Source: Anaeramoeba flamelloides (Eukaryota; Metamonada; Anaeramoebidae). Taken from it: a stretch of DNA of 64,000 nucleotides. This document shows positions 36,298 through 47,836 of the stretch, one piece after another. Both the position numbers and the translations under genes were made by a program. The stretch's first letter is position 1. Every line of letters starts with the position of its first letter. Location of the stretch: assembly GCA_027625915.1 (NCBI GenBank), contig JANTQA010000015.1:1054001-1118000 (forward strand). The letters run 5' to 3'. A model generated the notes under the pieces. That model was not told where the DNA came from. It did not search any database and saw only the letters and a program-made list of their open reading frames with translations.

Positions 36298-36559
36298 AAA
36301 TAAAAACCCTAATTCAAAATTTTTAACACACTAAAATTCAATTTTTGAAAAAAAAAATTATATTTAATCAATTCTCAGAAGAAATACAAAATTAGAACCA
36401 TTCCACTAATTGAAATGCTAACAATTTTTTATATATTACAATACCTACAAAACAAAAAAATAAATAATTATTAATACAAATAAATCAAAAATGTTTTAAA
36501 AATTTTGGAGATGGACAAAACAAAAAAAGGTATTGTTAAATTTATTTAAATTCTATTAG

Positions 36560-36870
36560 GGATATTGATCAATTAAATATTTAGATATCATCAATTAATT
36601 TTATTTGGGTTCTTCTATTTTGAACAACTCAACTTTAACCTAATATCAATTGTTGGAAAAAAATTATCAAAAAAACAAGTTAAGTAATTCAAAAAAATGA
36701 AAGGAATTGAAAAAAAACAAAACAAGATAGAAAAATGATTTTCATATTTTTCAAAAATCAAAATTATCTCCAATTTGAAGTTTATTATATTGCTTTGATT
36801 GATTAGACCATTTTAATGTGCCGAAAATTTTTGTAATTTTAGCTTTGTTTTGATCAAAAAGGAGAGGGGG
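36560..36870 (+). repeat. Dispersed repeat H, copy 2
   Basis: Partner of 34540-34850, same orientation, about 2 kb apart. Shared blocks include AACAACTCAACTTTAACCTA, ATCAAAATTATCTCCAATTT and ACCATTTTAATGTGCCGAAA. Divergence is high. Confidence 0.5.
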
Positions 36871-38683
36871 GGATTTTAAACCAAGTTATTACATTTATTT
36901 AGGTTAAAACTTATTGTGATAGCTTATTTATATGGAAAAGCCAACTTTAAGCAATAATTAGGTCCAGAAAATGATTTAACCAAAGAGAATTAAAAATATG
37001 AAAACAGTAAAGGGTTCATAATGATTGTGGTTGTTTATTGTTAGTTGTTTCTAAAGTTGTTCGGGGTTGAAAATAAACAATTATGCCTTAATTTGTTATT
37101 CGGTATATATAAATCTTTGATAATTCCTTCAATCAAATTGAAATTGAATTAGAATTATACTAAACTTTGATCATTGTTTTAATTATTTTTTATTTAGTTT
37201 TTTTTTTTTCAAAATTAATCATTTTAATTAAGATTTTCTTTGATCGACTTATTATTTTTCGAATTGATAATATTTTTTAAAAAAGCTGATTTTTTTAAGT
37301 ATTAAATCTAGTGTAAAATTTAAAACTAATATGTAGTTAAATATAGTCTTTGGTATTGAATTTCCTATTTATAAAATATCTAAATTTTAAATAATTAATG
37401 GATTTTTGTTTTTTTAAAAAAATTAATTAGGAATTGAAATAAAGATGATATGAGTAGAATAATTATTATGAAATCCAGGATTTTTACAACAATTAACAAA
37501 ATAATGAATTTCAAAGATTAATAAACGATTTAAATAAGTTAATTTTTTATTTAATGATTTTAATAGATTTTTTAATATTTTTTAGCCTATTCAGGTTATC
37601 TTATTTTCCAAAAGTTTTACTAAATTCAAGTAAAAGTTTATATTTCGAAAAAATAAAATTTCCTTATTAAAGAAAAATTATAAGAATTATCTGAAAAGGA
37701 TAGAAGATAATATACTAAGATAAAAACAAAATTGATTTTATAATTTTATTAATATTCAAAATTTTAGAAAAGAATTTTTTATTTGAAAAAAAAAAACTTG
37801 TTAATAAGATTGATATAATATCAGGAAATAGAATGATATTATATTTAAAAATATGATATCGAATTAAATAGATATAATCAATATAATGAAAACTTATAAT
37901 CTCTTTTCTCAAGTTGAAATTTTATAATAAATCTCTTTAGATATTTTTTTTTGAGATTCTCTCAAATAGTTTTATTAAAAAACATTTGTGGAGAACTTTG
38001 CTTTCAAATAAATTCAAAATGATGTAAAAAATCAGAAAATATAAACCAAATGGATTTGGTATTGGATCGCAAAAAAATGATCCCCTTAAAAAAAATAAAC
38101 TAAATTTACTAAAATTATTTTTAATTTTGTTTTATTAATCTTGAGAATACTTTCTCTGAAATTTTAATTGTTGAGATTCTGAAAATTGAAATTTTTTGTT
38201 AATTTATTCTTTGAATTTTTTTAGGAGTGACCAGAAATGAAGAACACTAATATAATTTTTAATAAACTTTTTTATTTTTTAAATTATAGTCGGTGTTATG
38301 GGTATACAATACCTTGAGGAAATACATTATTCACAGTCTGGATATCTGTTATCTAAAACTTCATTGTAGAGAGACTTCTTTTGTGAATTCTCTGAATGTG
38401 TTTAAGTCCTTTAAAAAAAGAAAAAATTGCTGTGTATTTTTTCTTTTTCGCTTTTGGAAAACAACTTTTCGGTTTTGAAAATATTTTTTTTTCTGTAAAG
38501 TTATCACAGATTAGTTTTTCTCTAAAAACTTCCACACTAAAAGTTAAAGTATTCAGTTGCAATTTTCTAAAATAATCAGTATTTATAAAAAATAAAATTA
38601 TTAAAATTTATTTTTTTTCAGTTTTCTTTTTTTATTTTTCCCACAAAACTCTCAAAAACAATTGTTAAAGTAAAACAACATTT

Positions 38684-40033
38684 ATGGTTGATGCCTATGT
38701 ATGCCTTTTCCGGCTCTACTTAGAAGAATTGTCTTTAGAAGGAACACCATCTGTGCTTGTTGATGAAGAGGTGATCCCTAAACCTGATGAATTAGAGACG
38801 ATCTCAAAGGAGTTTGGGAACAAAAAAACTGTCTTGGAGTCAGTTTTCAAAATCTGTCAGATCTTACCATACAGCAAGCCGATACCATGTTTATTGCGGT
38901 ATGGTTTTTCAAGTGATCGAGAGCTTGGTGACGAAGCGTTAAAGGCGTATCAATTTCAAAATGATAATTCCTTAACAAAAATGTTTGAAAGCATCAAAAA
39001 AGAAAAGCCACGAGTTTTTCGTTCCCAAAGTGATTTACGAATTCTGTTTCGGTATGTTTTAGAAAACATCCATGATGAAAGAGCAATTTTGTGGTTAATT
39101 ACAAAGGATTTTTCAAGCAGTGAAAGGGTTGTAACATTAAAGGATTCGCAAATCTTGAATTTAAAAGAAGGGTATAAAATCGAACAAATTACAGATCTGT
39201 TTCAAGGAAGCTTGTCGATGGAATCAACATTAGTCAAACTGTTAATGGCACTATTGCAGTCCACCCAAATAACCGATCGTACCTTGGCTGCAACTCTCTT
39301 TGGCCATTTTTTAAAGGTTCCAAATTGCCAGCTGGGTCCTCGCTTTTTGCCGATCTTGGAAAGGATGCTCTTCTTTGAAGAATTCAATTTAAGAAGCCTT
39401 TGCCTACAAATACTCTTTGACTGCTTTTTAATAAACCCACACTTATTAACGATCCCCATCGTATCACATGAAGACTCGGAAGCTCACAATTTTTTAACAA
39501 TCATACCGCAATTTTTGTTCATTGGTAATTCTGACATTCAATGGAATACAGCTGTTGGGATGGCAAAATTATTGATATTGCACCCAACAATAAGCAAGAT
39601 TGAAAGCTCGATAAAGGACTTTATTGAAAATTGGGTTTGCAATTTGGTTGATCGAATGTTTATTAATTTCCGGTCCAATAGCAAAGATAACAAATCAACA
39701 CCCAAGAATAGTTTAAAGTCAAAAAGAAAGAAATCAATCAAGCAAATAGTATCAGAGAAGCAATTGCAAATTAAAAACGTCGAGAATATTATTGAAGAAT
39801 TTTTCCATTCTTATCAAAGTGTCGAATATTTAGCCAATTCAGTTGTGTACTTAATTGTAGAAAATTACCCCGAACAAAAAAACGATGAGGATTTGCTCAA
39901 AATATTGAAACGCAAAATAGACTTTTTAATTTCCAAAATTTCTGATTCTAAGGTACACCAACTGATGATTGAAAGTGTCATCATCAATTCAGATATTAAC
40001 AGAAAGGAAATCACACACTTTTTAGGTTGGTAA
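38684..40033 (+). CDS. HEAT-like helical protein, possible condensin CAP-G C-terminal domain
   Basis: Single open frame of 449 residues with an in-frame stop shortly upstream. It is all-helical and reads like HEAT repeats. The middle shows the pattern of the Cnd3 domain of condensin subunit G: DRTLAATLFGHFLKVPN, a helix pair ending RSLCLQILFDCFL, then WNTAVGMAKLLILHPTISKI and IENWVCNL, followed by IIEEFFHSYQSVEYLANSVV. In CAP-G these helices carry equivalent motifs (two ALxAIFDxL and GAAEGLAKLM type segments) in the same order. A basic Ser/Lys-rich loop (near 335-365) interrupts the domain. If correct, the protein matches only the C-terminal half of CAP-G (usually about 900-1000 residues), and no N-terminal exons were found in the 4.6 kb upstream. 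Alternatives are any HEAT/ARM scaffold. The function call is an inference from motif order only. Confidence 0.45.
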   Translation: MVDAYVCLFRLYLEELSLEGTPSVLVDEEVIPKPDELETISKEFGNKKTVLESVFKICQILPYSKPIPCLLRYGFSSDRELGDEALKAYQFQNDNSLTKMFESIKKEKPRVFRSQSDLRILFRYVLENIHDERAILWLITKDFSSSERVVTLKDSQILNLKEGYKIEQITDLFQGSLSMESTLVKLLMALLQSTQITDRTLAATLFGHFLKVPNCQLGPRFLPILERMLFFEEFNLRSLCLQILFDCFLINPHLLTIPIVSHEDSEAHNFLTIIPQFLFIGNSDIQWNTAVGMAKLLILHPTISKIESSIKDFIENWVCNLVDRMFINFRSNSKDNKSTPKNSLKSKRKKSIKQIVSEKQLQIKNVENIIEEFFHSYQSVEYLANSVVYLIVENYPEQKNDEDLLKILKRKIDFLISKISDSKVHQLMIESVIINSDINRKEITHFLGW

Positions 40034-40930
40034 CTTTAATATTTGGCAAAATGTGTATCTATTTTGATCCAAACATATTAATTTCCCCTTGCCAAAGAAG
40101 AGATCAAAATTTGTATTAATTTGATTTTTATCATTGCAGCAATTTCAAATTCGAAGCTCGTTTCATTCACAAAAGTTAATTTCAAGAAAATTGATATATT
40201 TATTCAATCAAAAAAACTTTTTTTTTTTTTTTTTTTTTTATTTTTAGGTTAGAAAGAATCTAGGGTTACCAAATCTTCCTTAAAGTGAATACTTTATTTA
40301 CAAAATGTCAAATTCATTTTTTTTTGAACAACATACTTTTTCTCAAAAGGTAATACTCTGGATTTGTTTTTTACAATTTGATAAAAAAAAATTCTATTTT
40401 TAAAAAAATGAATTAGATCAACAAGAAAATGATATTTTTGGAAAATGGAAATTAAAATCAGAAAACGAAGTAAAAGATCGATTTTGTAATTTTCTCGATT
40501 TAATTTGAAGTGAATTAACACTTATTCTGAAAAACGCTGTTATTTTATTTTGAAATATAATTTTTTTTATTTTTCAATTTGCAATAAAAACTTTTTTTTT
40601 AATTTTGTTTGTTTTGTTTTATTTTTTTTACATGTTATATTTTATTTAATAATTAAAAAAGTTAAATGATTATTGGATTATTAAAAGAATTATTTTAAAG
40701 TTGAGTATTATTTTATGAAAAAAATAATATTAATCTAAACTCTAATTGAAACTTTTTGTTAACCTAAATTCAAATTTGTAAAAAAAAAAGATTAATTGCA
40801 CTTTTTTTTTGGATTACAATTTTTTTATTCAGATTTTGAAAATTAAATATTTTGAATTACATGAGTACAAAAATCCATGTTGTGATATTTTAAGTTTTTT
40901 AGGAAATTTACCATTTTTCCAAAAACTCTA

Positions 40931-41211
40931 AAAGTTTTCCAATGCGTCCAAAGGGTGTAGGTTTATTGGCAAAATATTTGATGTTTCTAATAGTAGCAAA
41001 AAAAAAAAAAAAGGTTTAATAAAAGAATAAAAATTTTTGGGGTTGAAACAGATATTTAAAAATTGATATTAATTTTCAGAAATCAAAAAACTAAAAAACG
41101 TCAAAGATTATATTTGTTTATTAATTTGTTTTTTTTTTTTTTTCTTTTGCTATTAAATTAGTTTTTTTTTTTCTACAAGAAATCAGTTCCTGGTGGACGC
41201 ATTGGAAAATT
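40931..41211. mobile_element. Short TIR element of about 280 bp
   Basis: The left end AAAGTTTTCCAATGCGTCCA (40931) is matched in inverted orientation near 41194-41211 (TGGACGCATTGGAAAA). The perfect core is 16-17 bp and unusually GC-rich for the surroundings. The interior is poly-A/T-rich and non-coding. No second copy was found. Confidence 0.58.
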
Positions 41212-42319
41212 TTTAAGTTTTTTTACTCAATTTGTCAAATTTTAACTAAAACTTTTAATAGTAAGATATCATTTTTTCATATGTGTATTTGGGGGTTGAT
41301 ATCAAAAAAAAAAAAAAAAAAAAAAAGAACTCATCACTACCAAGAAGAATTTTTAAAATATTTTTTACTGTATTTAATAAAGCTAACATAATTTTAATTT
41401 TGTCAAGAATGAATATTTCGAAGAATTATTTCATCTCTGAATTAATTTTAAATATGATACTTATTCGTTTTAGAAATTGTTTTTTTAATACTAGAATTTA
41501 AATTGAATCCCACATAAAAATTATTTAATTTAGTTTCCAATTGGGTAATCCTAAATAAACAAAATATAGAAAATTGCAATTTAATTTTGAAAGGGGACTG
41601 GGTAAAAAATAAAATGGGAAAACTTAAGGAGTTAAATTTTCAGAGGTTGTGTATAAATAGGAAAATAATAAATACCAAAAATACATTTTTTTTTTCTTAC
41701 CGTGTTATCTTAAATCCTATTCAAAACCATTAAAATTTGTAAAGGGGGTTTTAATTCGCTTTTCTTCAAAATTCAACAAAATATCTTATTAAATAAATAT
41801 TGGTATAAATAAATAAATTTGAGAATCATTAAGATGTGCAAAACTTAATTTTTGAAAATTTGGGAGAAGTTTAAAAAGAAGAAATAATAATAGTTATGAT
41901 TATTTTTTGTCAGTCTTAATACAAGTTTACTAAATTAAAATATCAGACTTTAAAAATAAAAAAAATATACCAAATGTTGATAAAGTATTTTTCATTATAT
42001 TCATTAAAAAGAAAACATTATATTATCATTTCTTTTTGTGAAAGTAATAATTGATCTCAAATTTTGATATTTTTTTTTATTTTATTTAATAAATCCATCC
42101 GGTCGTCCAGTTTTTTTTAAATTCCAAATTAGATATATATTATATACAATAAAAAAAAAAAAAATTCCATTTTAAATTGCCTAAAATCAGACATTTTAAG
42201 AATCAAAATTAAACAAAAAATGTTCGTGGGTTTTAATAAAGGTAATTTATTATTTTTACTGATACATGGTGTCACAATCTTAGGAGGTGGTGTCTGGGGT
42301 TTATTTTAATTCAAAAAAA

Positions 42320-42790
42320 AAAAAAAAAATGAGAAAAATCAAAGATTTTACTCCATTCTTTTAAAATTAAAAAAAAAAAAAAAAACCTAACGACAGTGGA
42401 ATACCAATATATTAATCAAATTTTGTAAAATCTTTATTTATAACTTATAATAATTCTAGTGTGTTTTTTAACCTCTTATTTCAGAAGAATTGTCGCCAAG
42501 TGTGGTCAAGTGCCTAGGTTTTCCAGAATTCAAAAGAATAAAGTAAAATCAAAGATTTAACTCAATTCTTTTAAATTATCGAAAATCTAACGGCGGTTTT
42601 CTTGGGGTTTTACTGTTTTTTTGTTTTTTTTTTTCTGAAGTGTTCTATGTTTTTTTGAGGTTTTTTATTTTATTTAGAAAATACATTGATTTTCTAATAA
42701 ATTAGAAAACTCAAAAAAACCTAACGAAAATCTATCGATTTTCCAAATAAACAGAAAACTCAAGAAACCTAACGACAGTGGATAGTTTTT
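42320..42790. repeat. Local direct repeats with CCTAACGACAGTGG motif
   Basis: Two copies of a block (AAATCAAAGATTTTACTCCA at 42338 and AAATCAAAGATTTAACTCAA near 42548) are followed by CTAACG-type motifs. CCTAACGACAGTGG itself occurs twice (about 42388 and 42769), with shortened forms between. The stretch at 42700-42780 is matched in inverted orientation near 25535-25590 (TTTTCTTGAGTTTTTGTTTA). Confidence 0.5.
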
Positions 42791-43182
42791 AATTTGGTCA
42801 TATAAATGATTTAATATTTTTTTTGCTTTAATATTTTAATTATTTTTCTTATTCTCTCTTTTTTATTTAGTGAATTTTCTTTAATTATTCCTTTCTCATA
42901 ATAAATAAATTAATAATTTATTTATTTATTATTTTTTCATTTTTTAGAGAATAATATTTTAAACAAATGTATGTGTATGTGTTGTTAAAATGGAAATTAA
43001 TGGCATTTTTTCTGGGGTAATTAAGAATATTTTATATCAGTGGCTAATAAATATCAATGATATTTGTAAAAAAAATGATTAAAAGAAAATGTTAGTAAAT
43101 TGTTAAATTTCTTTTAGCTGTCTTTAAACTAAATTACAAGTAATGGGCAAAGGAATCTAATATTTCCAAAATTAAATCATTG

Positions 43183-43185
<3 letters not shown>

Positions 43186-43244
<59 letters not shown>
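43186..43244. repeat. (AT)n microsatellite
   Basis: An uninterrupted AT dinucleotide tract of about 59 bp, the longest of several in the window (others near 2408-2432, 2662-2683, 20599-20633, 21531-21560 and 26291-26311). Confidence 0.9.
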
Positions 43245-43246
<2 letters not shown>

Positions 43247-44387
43247 CGTTGATTATAAAAGTAACAACTTTTAAAATTAAAATTTTCACTTGGAAAACTA
43301 TATCTACAATTGAATGAAACAATTTTTTTTCAATTGTGGCTTTTATATAAAATAAACAATTAAAAATTATCTGATTATTATTATTTGTTCTGATTTATTA
43401 TTATAATTACCATATTATATAAATTTTGAATGTACAATTACAATTTAATTTAAAAATGTATCCTTTAATATTAACAAAAAAAAAAATACAAAATAAATAG
43501 TAGAGAAAAAAATTTTAAAGTTATTTTTAGATTTTTGTTTTTATACTTTTAGTTAAAAAAATCTACTATTAATTGGATAAGTAAAAAGATCAAAATTTTC
43601 AGTCAGCTTTCCATAAAATCAGATTCCAAGAAATAAATTAAAATAATCTAAACCCCCAATACTGAAGAGCTCAAATTAATTATTTAAGCTGATTTAAGGA
43701 ATTAAAAAATTGAAATTTGGCATTATTTTAATATCTATTTTGGAACACTGAATGAAAATATAGTTCCATTTATTTTGTAACAAATAGTATTTTTGTTTTT
43801 AAGGAGACAAAATACCAAAAAATTTCAATTGTGTTTTTTTGTTTTGTAAAATAAATAATCTTTTATCTATTCCAGAACCAAAAATCACATTACTAAGACA
43901 GAGAAACAATTTTTTGAACAAAAAATAAAATATAAAGTAAAAAACCTAAAATCAGTCTTTCTGAAAAAAGAGAACAAAATTTTTGCTTCTTATACATTTT
44001 TCCTTTTCAAATAAACACTCAAACTGAATCCTTTAAATTTCATAAAACAAGGGTTTTTTGATTTCTAAGTCAAATAAAAAAAAACACTATAATAGTGTTC
44101 TTTGAAATTCAAATACGAAAAAATTTCAACTGATTATCATTTCCTCAAGATTGAAGTCTTGGTTTTATTTGGGGTTCAAAGTTCATCCGTTATCTCTCAA
44201 TATGTCTAATAAAAAAGAAGAAAATAAATAATGTTGCGAAATACAAAATACAGTACTCTTGATTTCAACTTAAAAAGAACCAAAATTTTCATTCAGCTTT
44301 ACTAAAAAAAACAGATCAAAGAATTCAAATAAAGAACTAAATCTTACAATTCTAAAAAGGAAAAAATAGACTACAATTCTGATACCT

Positions 44388-44630
44388 GATAAATTCAAAG
44401 AAATATCTGATCAGATTTTACTTCATTTTCGATTTTACAACTTTTTTTACACAAGATTTCAATAAGGCATTCTCTTTGCATTTAAATGTGAAGAAACTTT
44501 GTACAATTGGTTTGGCTTTCAAAAGAATCTTTCTCTTGAGTTGTTTTATTAGTTGAGTATATTGATTCCAAAAATGAAATGGAATTAAAAATTTTATTCA
44601 ATTTTATTTGAATTTATCAGTATTATTTAT
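44388..44630 (+). repeat. Dispersed repeat G, copy 1
   Basis: It matches 52965-53205 in formin intron 2: CTGATAAATTCAAAGAAATA, TACTTCATTTTCGATTTTAC, GAAACTTTGTACAATTGGTT, AAAAGAATCTTTCTCTTGAG and the ATTGATTCCAAAAATGAAAT block. It lies within the repeated region upstream of the exchanger gene. Confidence 0.6.
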
Positions 44631-45454
44631 TTATTTTGCTTCAAACTTTTCAAACCTTTTTTGGAAGGACAAATAAAAATTTTGTTTTATATGTTTTGAA
44701 ACACACAGTATGCTTCTTTATTATTCTTGTTGGAAAAGGGGAAGAAGAAGTGAAAATTTTTTCTCATTTTTTATTCAAAAACCAGCAATTTTTCAGAAAT
44801 TCTTAATAAACAACAATAATTTTGAAAAAAGAACTTAGTAATGTTAAATGAACAATAAAAAGATCAAAATTTTCATTCAGCTTTCTAAAACAATCAACAA
44901 CCTAGAACTAAAGTAATAAATCGAAATCCTCAATTCACAAAAGGCAAATTCATAATTTGCGCTAGTTTTAAGAATGAAAAATTTGAAAGGCAACATTTAT
45001 TATTAAAATCATATTTGTGGAAAGTTGAATGAAAATTTTGTTCCATTTATTTTGCAACAAAGAGTAAAACTAACAATGTTTATTGGTGGTACACTGAGTC
45101 AACAAAAAAAATGAAATTAACTTGTTCAGAAAAGTATCTAAAAACAAAAAAAGTAAAAATACACGTAACAGGTAAAAACCTAAAAAAAATTAAAAATAAA
45201 AATAAAAAAAAAGCAAGTTACTCTGACAACCAACACAAACTTGGAATTGGAGTGAAAAAAAACCCTTCAACTTTTCTGAAAAAGAGGTAAAAACGAAAAA
45301 AAAAATTTTTGCAAAAGTTAAAAAATATCACCAAAACTGTTAATTTAAAAATTATTCTCAAAATCCCCTTTAGCTTATAAAATTCCAAATTGGTAATTAT
45401 TTTTTGTAAATTAATTTTTTTTCTGAATAACTTTTTTTGTCTTTACAAAAACAA

Positions 45455-47836
45455 ATGACAGGCTCGGAATTTCAAGTTGCATTTGTACACTTTACAACAA
45501 CAACAGAGTATGTCTTGCTAATCTTTGGGGCAGTTGTTGCCTTAATCCTCTTTCGGTTAGCATTAGCCAAATACAAGATCAACTTTTTACCAGAGTCTGC
45601 ATTAATTATCATCTTAGGGATTGTGGTTGGGTTGGTTGCGTATTTAGCAAACGTGGAGCAACACGAACTGATAAATTTCAATTATGAGATATTTTTTTTG
45701 ATCTTCATTCCGCCGATCATCTTGGAGGCAGGATACTTTTTGCACAAAGACTTTTTTTTCAACAACCTGAGGCTGATCATCTTGTTTGCCGTGATTGGCA
45801 CCTTCCTGAATAGCTTTTTAACGGGCGCAGCTCTCTATCTGTTTCGATCGGCCTACGACATCCAGGGCTCCTTTACCGAGTACTTGTCGTTTGGAGCGCT
45901 GATCTCCGCTGTTGATCCCGTTGCAGTGCTGGCGATCTTTGAAGAGGCACACGTCAATGAAACATTGCAAATCTTGGTTTCTGGGGAGTCCATTTTAAAT
46001 GACTCTGTCGCGATTGTTTTGTATCAGCTGTTTGTCAACCTGACGAAGGTCGATCACGTCACGGCAAGCATCCCCTTTTTAGCCATTGCCCGGTTTCTGT
46101 TGGTCTCCTTCGGCGGCTTAATCTTTGGGGTCTTTATGGGCTTACTCGGCTCGTGGCTGACCAAGTTTACCAAGGTCTTACAATTATTTGAGCCGATCCT
46201 CTTGATGTCCTTAGGGTTTTTGTCTTACCAAATCGCAGAGGTGCTGTCACTCTCGGGCATTGTCTCGATCTTATTCTGTGGGATCATTTTCTCAAGGTAT
46301 TCCGATATGAATATGACACACCGATCTACTTTAACATTTAAAAGGGATTTGAAATCGTTTGCGTCAATGAACGAGGCAATCATTTTTTTATATTTGGGAA
46401 CCGAAACAACCTTCCAGTTTGCCAGCAAGGATTCCGATTTGAATTTCACTCACGATTTAGATGCCGTGTTTACAATCCTGACTTTGGTCTTTATCTTTTT
46501 GTTCCGATTTCTTCTTGTTGTCATCTTGACGAGAATTGCAAACAGATCGCGCATGCACAAAGTGAAAATGAAGGAGCAATTTGTTTTGTCGTATTCTGGC
46601 TTGCGGGGCGCAATTGCATTTGCCTTGGCATTTGCATTGCCCGATTCCATCGAGTCAAAAAATTCCTTTATTTCAACAGCACTAATCGTTGTCTTATTCA
46701 CTGTGTTCATTCAAGGTGGCACCATTAAGCCAATTATGAAAAGGTTACATTTGAAATTTTTGAAAAAAGAGAATAAAAAAAAATGTGGATCCAAAATGTT
46801 AACATCAACCTTTGATCATTTGCAACATGCAATTTTCTCAATTATTGGTGGGCACGGCGATTCCTATTCTTGGTCTCACAAGTTCCATGGCATCGATAAG
46901 TTTATAAAAAAAATCATGGTCAGAGATTTGCGTGCAGAGGAAAAGGAATTTCTTGACTTGTTAGAGCAATTAAAAGAATCGGAAATGAAAGAAGAATTAA
47001 ATGAAAAGGAAAAGCAAAGGCTATTAATAAATCAATCCAAATTGGAAGTGATGGTCAAAAACCCAGATATTTCACTTGAGAGAATTATCCATGAAAAAAA
47101 GGAAAACCCTAGTAAATCATTCCGAAATATGATCGAGAAAATGATTGATACAAACAAATTTAATAAAAATATTACAAAAGAGAGTGGGACCTCGGGCACG
47201 GACACGGACGATTCAAGCAGAATCGAAGATCTCCAATTATCACACGGAGTTAAAAGCAATAGCTCCAGTGATGATTTGTTTTCCTCTGAAGAAAACTTTG
47301 ATTCAGAATTGGTCAGTTATAAAAAGATTTCAAAGAAAAGAAAAAATATCGATCACGAAAACAGCACAACAGACAAATCATATTCTGGCCTCTTTTATAG
47401 GTTGCAAAGTAACTATGCAAATAAGACCTCCCACAAAAAGAACTTCTCGAGGGTTAGAGAGCCGTCCCATTCCTTTGATAAGAATGTTAAGGTTTTGCCT
47501 AGCATAGTAGGAAGAGGTAACCGTTTAAAAAACATCCAGTTGAGATCATTTGTAGAGCATTTTCAAAACAAAAACAAAAATGCCCAACGTTCTCCTAATT
47601 ACACAAATATATTGTCAAATACTGTAAGCCGCCATTTACTCCCACAGGTGCGTTTGAATCTAAAGAAGGGCCTTAATGACGAAAAACTTAAAATAAAGAA
47701 TAAACATTCTTCCGTCAATTCCCCAAATACATCCTCTTCCTCTTCCTCTTCTTCTTCCTCTGAAAATTTATCAAAAAAATCATCAGAAAAATTATCAGAA
47801 AAATTATCAGAAAAATCATCCGAACAATCTGATTAA
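45455..47836 (+). CDS. Na+/H+ exchanger (CPA1/NHE family)
   Basis: Intronless, 793 residues from the first ATG at 45455. It exchanges Na+ or K+ for H+ across the plasma membrane or an endomembrane. The membrane domain occupies residues 15 to about 430 with about 12 hydrophobic segments. Hallmarks in order: FLIFIPPIILEAGYFLHKDF (TM near 82-102), DPVAVLAIFEEAHVNE (154-169), GESILNDSVAIVLY with the Asn-Asp ion-binding pair at about 182-183, FLSYQIAEVLSLSGIVSILF, and SYSGLRGAIAFALA. The cytosolic tail of about 350 residues is hydrophilic, Lys/Glu- and Ser-rich, ending in a run of about 12 Ser and KLSEK-type repeats, and probably regulatory. The PPII motif followed by endomembrane-like TM sequence favours an organellar NHE, but this is not decisive. 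The conserved membrane core is richer in G+C (many CTG, GGC, ATC codons) than the tail and all neighbouring genes. Upstream in-frame TTG codons are not used as starts in this reading. Confidence 0.93.
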   Translation: MTGSEFQVAFVHFTTTTEYVLLIFGAVVALILFRLALAKYKINFLPESALIIILGIVVGLVAYLANVEQHELINFNYEIFFLIFIPPIILEAGYFLHKDFFFNNLRLIILFAVIGTFLNSFLTGAALYLFRSAYDIQGSFTEYLSFGALISAVDPVAVLAIFEEAHVNETLQILVSGESILNDSVAIVLYQLFVNLTKVDHVTASIPFLAIARFLLVSFGGLIFGVFMGLLGSWLTKFTKVLQLFEPILLMSLGFLSYQIAEVLSLSGIVSILFCGIIFSRYSDMNMTHRSTLTFKRDLKSFASMNEAIIFLYLGTETTFQFASKDSDLNFTHDLDAVFTILTLVFIFLFRFLLVVILTRIANRSRMHKVKMKEQFVLSYSGLRGAIAFALAFALPDSIESKNSFISTALIVVLFTVFIQGGTIKPIMKRLHLKFLKKENKKKCGSKMLTSTFDHLQHAIFSIIGGHGDSYSWSHKFHGIDKFIKKIMVRDLRAEEKEFLDLLEQLKESEMKEELNEKEKQRLLINQSKLEVMVKNPDISLERIIHEKKENPSKSFRNMIEKMIDTNKFNKNITKESGTSGTDTDDSSRIEDLQLSHGVKSNSSSDDLFSSEENFDSELVSYKKISKKRKNIDHENSTTDKSYSGLFYRLQSNYANKTSHKKNFSRVREPSHSFDKNVKVLPSIVGRGNRLKNIQLRSFVEHFQNKNKNAQRSPNYTNILSNTVSRHLLPQVRLNLKKGLNDEKLKIKNKHSSVNSPNTSSSSSSSSSSENLSKKSSEKLSEKLSEKSSEQSD

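Larger units (their letters stand above)
34042..38683. other. Intergenic region between divergent NUP210 and CAP-G-like genes
   Basis: Both flanking genes read away from it, so both promoters must lie here, but no defined core element is assignable. It holds repeat H copies (about 34540-34850 and 36560-36870), repeat E (35400-36050), a MITE family 1 copy (36099-36297) and a segment (about 36960-37250) related to repeat D of the CDF introns. The last kilobase before 38684 appears unique. Confidence 0.6.
40034..45454. other. Repeat-rich intergenic region upstream of the exchanger gene
   Basis: No credible gene in 5.4 kb. It contains a short TIR element (40931-41211), locally repeated blocks around 42320-42790, a 59-bp (AT)n tract (43186-43244), and repeated segments across 43560-45350 just upstream of the exchanger gene. 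The exchanger's promoter must lie at the right end, but no core element is distinguishable in the A/T background. Confidence 0.62.

Noticed and set aside
43134-43322. 62-residue frame with an Ile-Tyr repeat
   Set aside because: It is a translation of the (AT)n microsatellite.
45437-45454. Upstream extension of the NHE start by six codons
   Set aside because: It would start on TTG; the first ATG is at 45455 and already gives the normal N-terminus.
47145-47507. 120-residue frame overlapping the NHE tail in another phase
   Set aside because: The NHE frame runs through with a typical low-complexity tail, and the overlapping frame has no recognisable features.
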